DNA from: Bog-473 sp963706555
GTDB taxonomy: Bacteria; Actinomycetota; Acidimicrobiia; Acidimicrobiales; RAAP-2
Direction of reading: 5' to 3'
Length of the DNA: 64,000 nucleotides
NCBI GenBank assembly: GCA_963706555.1
Contig: OY970164.1
Span: 4,712,001-4,776,000 of the forward strand
A model generated the notes under the pieces. The model did no database searches, was not told where the DNA came from, and saw only the letters and a program-made list of their open reading frames with translations. The stretch's first letter is position 1; each line of letters opens with the position of its first letter. Below are positions 47,005-54,809 of the stretch, one piece after another. The translations under genes and the position numbers were made by a program.

Positions 47005-47841
47005 TCAAAGAGGATTCGGGAGTCCCGACGGTTCGCGCCCCTCATAGAGAATCGGCACGTAGTCCCGCAAGAATCCTTCGAGATCCTGTCCGTGGTTGAC
47101 CACCCACGCCCGGTCCTCAGGGTGCGTCAGGATCAAGAACCTTTCGTCAAGGATCGCCGCGACAACGGTTGCACCAACCTCTTCGGGTGAGATCGGCCGC
47201 AGCATATGGGCCGGGAAATTGGTCCAGCGTGGATCGTCGACGCCGACCATGCGGACGTTCTCACCGATGTTCGTGGCCACGAGCCCGGGACAGAGGACTG
47301 AAACCCCGATTCCCTTTGGACGGAGATGCAGGTAGAGGCCCTCGGTGATGCCCATCACGGCATACTTGGACCCGATGTACGCAATGTTGTCGTAGCCGTG
47401 TGCGTAGAGACCGTCGATCGAACTGGTGTTGATCAGCCACCCGTAGCCCTGCTCGAGGAGGATCGGTACGAAGGCGCGGATACCGCGTATCACCCCGAAG
47501 AGGTTGACCTCGAAGAGCCACTTCCAGTCCTCCATGGGGATTCGTTCCGGGGGTCCCACGACCGACACCCCGGCATTGTTCATGACGACGTCAATGTGCC
47601 CGAATTCACTCAGCGCCCGCTGCGCAAGGGTGTCAACGTCGGTGTCGGAGGTGACGTCGCAGCGCACAGCTATCGCCTTTCGTCCCAGCCCGGTCACCTC
47701 GGCCGCTGTCGTCGCCATCCGCTCCTCGTTGACGTCGCCGATCACCACGTCTGCTCCGGACTGCGCCATCGCAAGGACAACCCCTCGCCCGATACCCGAA
47801 GCACCGCCGGTCACCACGGCAACTTTTCCGACTAGTTCCAT
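47005..47841 (-). CDS. SDR family oxidoreductase (canonical active site)
   Basis: A 278-residue SDR with all catalytic elements: cofactor motif TGGASGIG, NNAG, Ser in NTSSIDGLY and YIGSK (Tyr and Lys). The acidic residue after strand 2 (VIGDVNEERM) suggests NAD preference. The C-terminus (VVAAILDERFLILTHPE) is typical of the dehydrogenases seen in steroid and lipid catabolism clusters. It lies about 120 bases downstream of the LLM gene in the TetR-linked minus-strand group. Confidence 0.92.
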   Translation of the reverse strand: MELVGKVAVVTGGASGIGRGVVLAMAQSGADVVIGDVNEERMATTAAEVTGLGRKAIAVRCDVTSDTDVDTLAQRALSEFGHIDVVMNNAGVSVVGPPERIPMEDWKWLFEVNLFGVIRGIRAFVPILLEQGYGWLINTSSIDGLYAHGYDNIAYIGSKYAVMGITEGLYLHLRPKGIGVSVLCPGLVATNIGENVRMVGVDDPRWTNFPAHMLRPISPEEVGATVVAAILDERFLILTHPEDRAWVVNHGQDLEGFLRDYVPILYEGREPSGLPNPL

Positions 47842-47961
47842 TCACCCTCCCATTGCACTCTTCATGTCCATTGCTCCAGCGATGCCGATATTGATTGCGC
47901 CCTCAACAGAGTGGCCCACCGAAGATCGCTTCGTCGTTCGGCCCGAGGTGCGGCACAGTGC

Positions 47962-49012
47962 TCAGTGCAGCCGGGGAAGGACCTCCTCGGCGAAGAGGCG
48001 CATGGACCGTTCGACGTGCTCGTGGGCCATACCGCCGACGCCCATGAGAACGACAAGATTCTCCACCCCGGCCTCTTTCAGCAACCGCAGCCTTTCGTAA
48101 CAGCCGTCCGGGTCATCGAAGACCAGGATCGAGTCGTTCCACTCGTCGTAGGTCAGAGTGGGCATGGCGTCCACGCGCGTAGCTCTATCGTGCATGACGT
48201 AGGAGCGAGGGAGTTTGCCGTCCGGGGGAATGGTGAGCGCGTTGACGCGGGCGAAGTGCCAGTCAAAAGGCTCGCGAGCGAGGGCCCGGGCGTCCATGCG
48301 GGTCTCAGCCACAAAGATGTAGCGCATCACCGTCGCCCGCTGCCGGGTCTTGGTGATGTCGCCGCCGCTCGCCGCGACCTTGGCGAGATACGCGGCGAAT
48401 GCCTCCGCCTCGCTCTCGATTGGAATGAAACTCGAGAAAATGGCCGGTATCCCACGTGCGATGGCATTGTCGACGCTCGTCGGACTCGAAGCGGCATGGA
48501 GGAGTATGTCCTCAGGTGGGCGCTCGGGAACGGGCCAGAGACGGGCCGGAGGGATGTCGTAGTACTCGCCACGGTGTTCGAACTCTTTCGGCTGCCAGGC
48601 CGAGAGAACGACGTCGAGCGATTCGTCGAATCGTTCGCCGCGTGGTCTCCATGTCAACCTGCATGACCGGGTATTGCGGCCATTGGTAACCACGGCCCAC
48701 TCCCACGTCGACCCGACCACCGCTCAGGATGTCGAGCATGGCGACTCTTTCGGCGAACCGCAGTGGATGGGTGAACGTCAGATTGACGATGGCGGTCCCA
48801 ATCCGTACCCGGCTGGTCTGCGCCGCGATGAAGCTCGCCATCTGGAGGGCGTCACCGCAGAGGCAGTAGTCGAAGAAGTGCTGCTCGGGAACCCACACGC
48901 TGTCGTAGCCGAGCTCTTCGGCCAGAACGGCACGCTCGATCTCCCGGTGGAACACCTCGTGGGGCTCTGTCCACGGTGGGCACTGGAAGGTGTGATAGGT
49001 ACCGACCCTCAT
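47962..49012 (-). pseudogene. LLM-class flavin-dependent oxidoreductase, one frameshift
   Basis: The first part from ATG 49012 has the bacterial luciferase-like pattern: GTYHTFQCPPW, EELGYDSVWVPEQHFFD, and TSRVRIGTAIVNLTFTHPLRFAE then GRVDVGVGRGYQ. Near 48640, in a CGCGG tract, the frame breaks and ERFDESLDVVLSAW continues in another frame, through RGIPAIFSSF to the end. The sum is a normal 350-codon enzyme with one surplus base or two missing. It uses FMN or F420. The ATG overlaps the TGA of the hydrolase (ATGA), so the pair is translationally coupled. Confidence 0.8.
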
Positions 49013-49800
49013 TGCCCATCCCCATGTTCCCCGGCCGCGTGGACGTTCTCCTCGATTGCGGCGGCCACCTCGTCAGGCGACTCCATCGGTTCCATGTGGC
49101 CCACGCCGTCCACAAGCGACAACGACGCCCCGCCGATGGAGCGGGCCAGCAGACGACAATCCTCGAGGAACGGGTCAGCATCGCCGACCACCACCGCGCA
49201 CGGCACCGCAATGTGGGCCAATTGATCGGTGAGATCGAAGGGCGCGATGGCGTCCAGGGCCGCCGTCAGGGCGCCCGCATCACATGCTGCGACCTCTGCC
49301 ACGAATTCCTCCACCTGCGCTGCGTGCGTCTGGCGGTACCGGTCACCGAAGAGCCCGGGTCCCATGGCTGCAGCCAGAGCAGCCGAGCCCTGGGCGTCGA
49401 TGAGCTCTCTCAGCTGTTGCGCCGTCTGTTGGTACGCCGCCCCCGACGCGCTCGTGGTCCCGCAAAGGACCAGTCCCCTCACTCGTTCCGGCGCCTTGAC
49501 GTAGAGGTGCTGCGCCACCATCCCGCCCATGGAGTGGCCCACCACCACGGCCTCGGTGACGCCCGAGGATTCGAGCGCCTTGTCGACTGCGGTTGCCAAA
49601 TCGGCGAGAGAAAAGGGTCCGTCGAGCCGCGCGGAAGCACCGAACCCGGGCAGATCCAAGGCGATGCTGTCGTACGCGTCCCCGAGACGGTCGACCACAG
49701 CCGTCCACACCGTGTGCGAGCAGGCCCACCCGTGGAGAAGGACGACCGAGGGTCCTCGCCCACGCCGAACGGCATGTAGCTGCCCGTCATTTCCCGCCAT
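49009..49800 (-). CDS. alpha/beta hydrolase
   Basis: A 263-residue hydrolase with the oxyanion segment VVLLHGWACSHTVW, nucleophile elbow GHSMGG, acid GDADPFLED and His in VDGVGHMEP. This layout matches the 3-oxoadipate enol-lactonase/C-C hydrolase branch. It is the first gene of the minus-strand operon with LLM oxidoreductase, SDR and DUF4286-like protein, opposite a TetR gene, so its expression is likely ligand-induced. Substrate is unknown. Confidence 0.9.
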   Translation of the reverse strand: MAGNDGQLHAVRRGRGPSVVLLHGWACSHTVWTAVVDRLGDAYDSIALDLPGFGASARLDGPFSLADLATAVDKALESSGVTEAVVVGHSMGGMVAQHLYVKAPERVRGLVLCGTTSASGAAYQQTAQQLRELIDAQGSAALAAAMGPGLFGDRYRQTHAAQVEEFVAEVAACDAGALTAALDAIAPFDLTDQLAHIAVPCAVVVGDADPFLEDCRLLARSIGGASLSLVDGVGHMEPMESPDEVAAAIEENVHAAGEHGDGQ

Positions 49801-49824
49801 CGCCCCACCTCATCCCACTCGTAT

Positions 49825-49844
49825 TCTTTCGTGCGCAAGAAAGA
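49825..49844. promoter_or_regulatory. palindromic operator candidate for the TetR regulator
   Basis: TCTTTC (49825-49830) and GAAAGA (49839-49844) form a perfect inverted repeat around GTGCGCAA, in the 64-base gap between the hydrolase and the TetR gene. TetR proteins usually bind such sites and control both themselves and the divergent operon. Confidence 0.6.
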
Positions 49845-49864
49845 TAGCAGTATGCTGCTCGATC

Positions 49865-50530
49865 ATGCCAAGCATGGTCAACGTCATGGGCCCCGAGACC
49901 GAGCCCGAACCTCGATCCGGCCTGCCGACCCGCCTCCGCCTGCTGGAGGTAGGCGAGCGGCTGTTCGCGACAACCGGGATCGACGCCACGCCGACCCGCC
50001 AGATCTGCCGGGAAGCCCGTGTCCACCAGGACGCGCTTCACTACCACTTCGGGACGAAAGACCAGTTCGTCGCAGCCATCCTCGAAGCGGGGGTCGAGCG
50101 GGTCGACCAGCACCTCGCGCAGCGGTTGGCCGAGGTCGAGGACTCCGGCCGGCCCCCCTCCGTCGCCGGTCTCGCGCGAGCCGTGGTGACCGCGACCGCC
50201 GACATGCTGGAAGAGCCTGGCCTGGGCCGCCATTACCTGGGCTTCCTTGCCGCGTTGCTTGCGAACCCGCGACTCCGTCCGCTCACCACGGGCCGGCGCA
50301 CATCATGGGGGCAGCGTATGGTCGACTCGCTCACCCCCCTCACCCCCGAACTCACCGATTCGGCACGCGTCTATCGGGTGGCGATCGCCGGGTTCCTCTT
50401 GATCCACATGATCGGAGCGGCTTCGAGCGCGGAGCTCCTCGGGCAATGGCTCGTGGTGTCCGGGATGCCGATCGACGATGATCCCCATCGGCCGTTGATC
50501 GACACCCTCGTCGGCGTTCTCTCGGGATGA
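49865..50530 (+). CDS. TetR-family transcriptional regulator
   Basis: A 221-residue regulator. The N-terminal helix-turn-helix is RLRLLEVGERLFATTGIDATPTRQI then CREARVHQDALHYHFGTKDQF, with the family's YHFGxKxxL-like end. The ligand domain has the C-terminal WSVxR-like helices (RVYRVAIAGFLLIHMIGAA). The frame is open far upstream, but the ATG at 49865 lies just before the conserved region. It is divergent from the hydrolase operon and probably represses it. Confidence 0.93.
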   Translation: MPSMVNVMGPETEPEPRSGLPTRLRLLEVGERLFATTGIDATPTRQICREARVHQDALHYHFGTKDQFVAAILEAGVERVDQHLAQRLAEVEDSGRPPSVAGLARAVVTATADMLEEPGLGRHYLGFLAALLANPRLRPLTTGRRTSWGQRMVDSLTPLTPELTDSARVYRVAIAGFLLIHMIGAASSAELLGQWLVVSGMPIDDDPHRPLIDTLVGVLSG

Positions 50531-50560
50531 GTGGGCCCCGGGCGCACGACCGTGACGGAG

Positions 50561-52405
50561 TCACAGATCGAGCACGATGTCGTTGTTGGGCCGCGCACAG
50601 CAGATGAAAATGCTTCCCTCGATGGGGGGCTCAATTGGGTCGGGGCTGTACGCGACATCCCCCGAGATGAGCGTCGTCTCGCAGGTTTGGCAGACGCCGG
50701 TGCGGCACGACCAGCGGACGGGAACGTCGCAGGACTCTGCGAGTTCGAGGAGAGTGCCATAGTCGGCGCTCCACGGGATCGTGAGATCGCTGCGGGCGAA
50801 CGCGATCGTCGGGCCGTTTCCGGGTTGGCCCGATGGCGGGTGAGGCGCCCGCGTCGCCGTCGTCGCGATCCCCGGCGTCATGCCCGCTGCCGGCCCGAAC
50901 ACTTCAGTGTGGATGCGGGATGCATCGAGCCCGAGAGCGGCGAGGCCCGCGCTGATCTCATCCATGAAGGCCGGGGGCCCGCACATGTAGGCCTCGGCAT
51001 CAGAGGGTGGATCCAGTTCGGCGAGCAGTGACGAGGTGAGACGACCCGCACGGTCGAAGTCGCGGCCTTCGAGATCGTCCGGACCGGGGCGGCTGAAGTA
51101 CACGTGGATTCGTGCGTTCGCCAGCGAGCCGAGAAGGGCTCGGGCCTCGGCGGCAAACGGTTGCTCATGACCGTCGCGAGCACCGTGGAGCCACCAGATC
51201 TCCCGGTCGGAGTGCTCCTCTGCCAGTGCCTGGAGCATTGCAAGAACGGGGGTGGCGCCGATCCCGGCGCTGATCAGCAGCAGCGGTGCGTCCGTCTGAT
51301 CCAGGAGGAACGTGCCGCGCGGTGCGGCAATCTCGAGGTGGTCGCCGACGACGACGCGCGTGTGCAGGTAGCCGCTCGCGACCCCTCGAGGTTCGCGCTT
51401 GACCGTCAACCGGTAATAGCCCGCGTCAGGTGGACCGGAGAGCGAATAGTTCCGCAACACCGCCCGCTGATCCCTGTCGGGCTGGACCCGCACTGTGATG
51501 TACTGCCCTGGGCGGGCCGCCGGAAGTGGATGGCCCGAGGGATCCTCGAGGCGGAGCGAGATCGCCGAATCGCTCTCGCGCGTGATCGCAGTGACGCTCA
51601 CCTGACGGAAGCCGGGCCAGGCCGGGGGTGGGCTCGCCACCGCAAGGCCGGCATTGCCACCGCCGGGCTCTTCGTCCAGGAGGGCCCGAAACGAGCTCTG
51701 CCAGCCGGGACTGAGGGCGGGAACCCGGAGCGCACGGAGCAGCCCCTGGCGCGTGTGCCCGGGGAGGTAGAGCAGCGCGTCGACGTCTGCTACCGTCATC
51801 TGCTCGGGTCCCGAGGAGAGCTTCATGATGGCGTCTCCCGCCTGTACCTCACCCTCTTCGAGCACCCGGAAATAGAAACCCGGACGGTGGTGCGAGACGA
51901 GCAAAGCGGGGATCCGCGGATCGTTCATGCGTATCCCCACTCGATAACAGGTCACGCGAGGTTGCGTGACCTCGAAGATCGCGCTGCCGATCTGGTAGCG
52001 ATCGCCGACGCACACCTGGTCGTCACCCAGTCCCTCCACAGTGAAGTTCTCGCCGAACTGTCCGTACACGAAATCGTCTCGTCCAAGCTCACGTTGCCAG
52101 TAGCGGTACGAGTCCATCTGGTACACGAAGACCGCACGCTGCTCCCCACCATGTCCCGCCAGATCGCCTTGACCATCGCCGTCCACGTTGAGCCTGCCGA
52201 CCCGGCGAGGACCGGAGACGGAGTCCTTGAAGACGCCGGTGAAGACGGTTCGCCCTTGCCAGGACACGTCCTTGGGCAAGCCCACGTTGACCGACAACAA
52301 TGTCCCGACGGACGCAGCGGTGTCCTCGTTTTCCACAACCTGCCCGAGGTGTGGCTCGGTCGCGATGGCAGGGCCCGGCGATCCGTTCGTCACCGCAGCC
52401 TCCAC
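50561..52405 (-). CDS. MOSC domain - ferredoxin reductase - 2Fe-2S fusion protein
   Basis: A 614-residue fusion. Residues 33-200 are a YiiM-like MOSC domain (VGTLLSVNVGLPKDVSW; HGGEQRAVFVYQ; QFGENFTVEG) with the predicted molybdenum ligand Cys153 in TQPRVTCYRVG. Residues about 270-510 are a ferredoxin-NADP reductase module (RNYSLSGPP flavin site, LLISAGIGATPVLAML nucleotide site, MCGPPAFMDE). Residues 530-614 are a plant-type 2Fe-2S ferredoxin (CRTGVCQTC, with CC near FICCARP). The protein thus carries a molybdenum site plus its whole electron chain from NAD(P)H, and could reduce N-hydroxylated compounds. It starts with GTG and follows moeA by 82 bases in the Moco operon. Confidence 0.9.
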   Translation of the reverse strand: MEAAVTNGSPGPAIATEPHLGQVVENEDTAASVGTLLSVNVGLPKDVSWQGRTVFTGVFKDSVSGPRRVGRLNVDGDGQGDLAGHGGEQRAVFVYQMDSYRYWQRELGRDDFVYGQFGENFTVEGLGDDQVCVGDRYQIGSAIFEVTQPRVTCYRVGIRMNDPRIPALLVSHHRPGFYFRVLEEGEVQAGDAIMKLSSGPEQMTVADVDALLYLPGHTRQGLLRALRVPALSPGWQSSFRALLDEEPGGGNAGLAVASPPPAWPGFRQVSVTAITRESDSAISLRLEDPSGHPLPAARPGQYITVRVQPDRDQRAVLRNYSLSGPPDAGYYRLTVKREPRGVASGYLHTRVVVGDHLEIAAPRGTFLLDQTDAPLLLISAGIGATPVLAMLQALAEEHSDREIWWLHGARDGHEQPFAAEARALLGSLANARIHVYFSRPGPDDLEGRDFDRAGRLTSSLLAELDPPSDAEAYMCGPPAFMDEISAGLAALGLDASRIHTEVFGPAAGMTPGIATTATRAPHPPSGQPGNGPTIAFARSDLTIPWSADYGTLLELAESCDVPVRWSCRTGVCQTCETTLISGDVAYSPDPIEPPIEGSIFICCARPNNDIVLDL

Positions 52406-52487
52406 ATCAGGCTCGCACGCGGGTCCCGCGGTGAGTGCCCTGTGGAACCACGGAGACGGTGGCCGATTGCCATGACCTCACACAGGC

Positions 52488-53762
52488 CTAGTCGATCGTG
52501 TGCCGAGTTGCGCTGGAGCCGGGTCCGCGCTTTGGGCTCGGCGCGAGACGCTCGACGTCAAGCAACAAGATCTCCACGTCCTCCCCCGGACGTACGCCAG
52601 GTCCATCAGACAGGATCGCCAGTGCATTGGCATCGGCAAACGTGCGGAGGATATGTGATTTCTGCTGTCCGGACTTCTCAACGCGGAGAGTGCCGTCCGG
52701 CTGAACGGTCGCTCGTACGCAGACGAAATGAACTTTTCCGTCCGGCAGCCTCTGGAATCCCTCACCCGCGATGGCGCGCAGGCGCGGGCGATCGAGGCTG
52801 CACATTCCGCTCATGAAGCGGAGCGCTGGACGAACAAGGAGCTCGTAGGACACCAGCGCAGCAAGAGGATTTCCGGGAAGTCCGAAGACGGGAACCCCCA
52901 ATGCGGGAAGCACACCGAACGCAAACGGTTTGGCTGGTCTGACGGCTATCTCCATTGACAGCATCGCCGGGTCCAATTTCTCGAGAACAACCTTGACCAA
53001 GTCCCCCGCCCCCCGGCTGACGCCGCCACTCGTGATCAACGCATCGCACGCTGCTTCTCCCACCGCCAAGGCTTTGCGCACCGATGACTCGTCATCACCG
53101 ATTTGCCCAAGGTCAAGGGCATCCCAACCCTCCGCACGCAGTTGCGCCAAGAGAGCCGGACGGTTGGCATCGTGAATCTGTCCAGGGCTGACGTTCGTCG
53201 CGTCACGAGCCAACTCGTCCCCCGTCGAAAGGACGCCGACCCTCAGCCGGGGGTGGGCGAGCACCGTGGTGACGCCCAGGCTCGACAAGACACCAAGGTG
53301 TGCCGCAGTCAGCCGGGTCCCACTCTCGAAGACATCGTCGCCAGCGGTACTGTCTTCACCTTTGTAGCGGATGTGCGCGCCACGGGTGACGGGTTGGTGA
53401 AGCACGACAACAGAGCCATCCTCCTTCGTTTCACTCAGCTCCAGGATGCTGACGCTGTCGGCCCCCTCGGGAAGGAGGGCGCCCGTCATTATCCGGACAG
53501 CTTGCCCCGGACCGATGCCCATGGACGGGACCTGGCCCGCCATGACTGTGCCGATGACCTGCAGACACGCAGGAGCGACCACCGTGTCTTCGGCGCGGAC
53601 CGCAAAGCCGTCCATCGCGGAGTTCGTGAACGGAGGCTGGTCGTCTCCCGCCCGGATGCATTCCGCAAGCACAAGACCAAAAGAGTCAGTCGCCGGAACG
53701 CCTTGAGGAGCGCTCGGTCGGCACTTTGAGAGCACCGCCTTCTGGGCCGCGGCGAGAGGCAT
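52488..53762 (-). CDS. moeA: molybdopterin molybdenumtransferase MoeA
   Basis: A 424-residue MoeA that inserts molybdate into adenylated molybdopterin. Visible are the N-terminal FTNSAMDGFAVRA, the RYKGEDSTAGDDVF and VGVLSTGDELA segments, the MPT-binding GGVSRGAGDLVK and the signature GLPGNPLAALVSYELLVRP, then the C-terminal beta-barrel domain IV. I place the start at ATG 53762, 17 bases after the mobA stop; the frame is open upstream to 53870. It lies between mobA and the MOSC fusion gene in one operon. Confidence 0.93.
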   Translation of the reverse strand: MPLAAAQKAVLSKCRPSAPQGVPATDSFGLVLAECIRAGDDQPPFTNSAMDGFAVRAEDTVVAPACLQVIGTVMAGQVPSMGIGPGQAVRIMTGALLPEGADSVSILELSETKEDGSVVVLHQPVTRGAHIRYKGEDSTAGDDVFESGTRLTAAHLGVLSSLGVTTVLAHPRLRVGVLSTGDELARDATNVSPGQIHDANRPALLAQLRAEGWDALDLGQIGDDESSVRKALAVGEAACDALITSGGVSRGAGDLVKVVLEKLDPAMLSMEIAVRPAKPFAFGVLPALGVPVFGLPGNPLAALVSYELLVRPALRFMSGMCSLDRPRLRAIAGEGFQRLPDGKVHFVCVRATVQPDGTLRVEKSGQQKSHILRTFADANALAILSDGPGVRPGEDVEILLLDVERLAPSPKRGPGSSATRHTID

Positions 53763-53779
53763 CAAGGGCCGCGACCTGC

Positions 53780-54427
53780 TCAACCGGCACTCCAGGAAAT
53801 ACCGAGGCCCTCCATGTCGTGCGGAGTGTCCGCATCCATCATGTGCGCAACCTTGACGTCTGGCGACCAACTTCCTTCGTCCACAATCGTGACGTCACAT
53901 CGCTCGATCAATGCCTGTACCGATCGAAATCCCTCATCGAGAAGTTGTGCGGCCGCGGTGAGGTCATCCATCGACCAGCGGGCACAGAGAGGGTTGCAGA
54001 CACCTTCGACCATCGGCACAACCGAGGTCGTCCCAGGCCAGGCGGCGAGCATCCGGAAGACGGCCTCGTTGACGAGGGGCAGGTCGCAAGCAACCACCAG
54101 CACCGAGCCGCGATGGCCGAGCCTGCGCAAGTAGTCGCCCCCGGCGACCATGGCCCCGAGCGGCCCGGTCCCACGGGGTTCCTCCCAGACGGAGTGGACT
54201 CCCGTCGTGCCCGGCCCCAATTCAATGACCGGATCCGCAACGCGGATGAGGATCCGCATGACGCGCGTCGCCGCCGGTATCCCCTCGATCCTCATGGTGG
54301 CCTTGGGCACTCCCATTCGGCGACTTCCCCCTCCGGTGAGCAGCATGCCCGCAGTCCTCCCGGTGGGCTGGGACAACGCCGAAGATGCCACAGCCCAATC
54401 ATGGCGCGCGGGCACCCCCGGTGCCAC
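53780..54427 (-). CDS. mobA: molybdenum cofactor guanylyltransferase MobA-like
   Basis: A 215-residue nucleotidyltransferase-fold protein. The GTP-binding loop is AGMLLTGGGSRRMGVPKA, the metal-binding Asp lies in VLVVACDLPLVNE, and later segments (NPLCARWSMDD; DADTPHDMEG) match MobA. It converts molybdopterin to its guanine dinucleotide form used by the DMSO-reductase family, such as the oxidoreductase encoded just upstream. The GTG at 54427 is the likely start, though the conserved part begins about 26 codons in. Followed 17 bases later by moeA. Confidence 0.88.
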   Translation of the reverse strand: MAPGVPARHDWAVASSALSQPTGRTAGMLLTGGGSRRMGVPKATMRIEGIPAATRVMRILIRVADPVIELGPGTTGVHSVWEEPRGTGPLGAMVAGGDYLRRLGHRGSVLVVACDLPLVNEAVFRMLAAWPGTTSVVPMVEGVCNPLCARWSMDDLTAAAQLLDEGFRSVQALIERCDVTIVDEGSWSPDVKVAHMMDADTPHDMEGLGISWSAG

Positions 54428-54521
54428 CGACGACCGCCCGCGAGCGATGGTCCCCGACCGGTAGCTTCAGGGCTGGAGACTCTCATATGGTGGGGAGATC
54501 TACAGAATGAGGAGTAACTCC

Positions 54522-54746
54522 ATGACGATCGACGCGCAGGGCTGGGTGGCGCGATTTTCCGAAACCCTCGGGGTCACCCCGCCGAGCGAGGCCGACATCG
54601 AGGCGCTCCTGGAGTTGGCCGGCGTGGCCGCCCACGCGTCGGAGCGGACTGCGGCGCCGGTCTCCTGCTGGGTGGCCGCAAGAGCCGGCAAAAGCGCAGA
54701 AGAAGCGTTGCGCGCCGCGCAGGCATTGGCCGGCTCCCTCGAGTAG
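54522..54746 (+). CDS. DUF6457 protein
   Basis: A 74-residue protein: AQGWVARFSETLGVTPPSEADIEALLELAGVAAHASERTAAPVSCWVAARA. This small helical family occurs repeatedly beside actinobacterial Moco synthesis and formate-dehydrogenase-type genes; the family number is from memory. Its role is unknown, presumably linked to Moco handling. The ATG at 54522 follows GGAG nine bases upstream. It sits on the opposite strand between mobA and the oxidoreductase. Confidence 0.85.
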   Translation: MTIDAQGWVARFSETLGVTPPSEADIEALLELAGVAAHASERTAAPVSCWVAARAGKSAEEALRAAQALAGSLE

Positions 54747-54809
54747 AGGCAACCGCTCACTCACGTTGCCGCATGCGTTCGCGTCCTCGGCGCTGAAGGT
54801 CTCGGGCCG

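Noticed and set aside
51104..52816. A 570-codon plus-strand frame opposite the MOSC fusion
   Set aside because: No domain similarity, and the opposite strand has a complete multi-domain protein.
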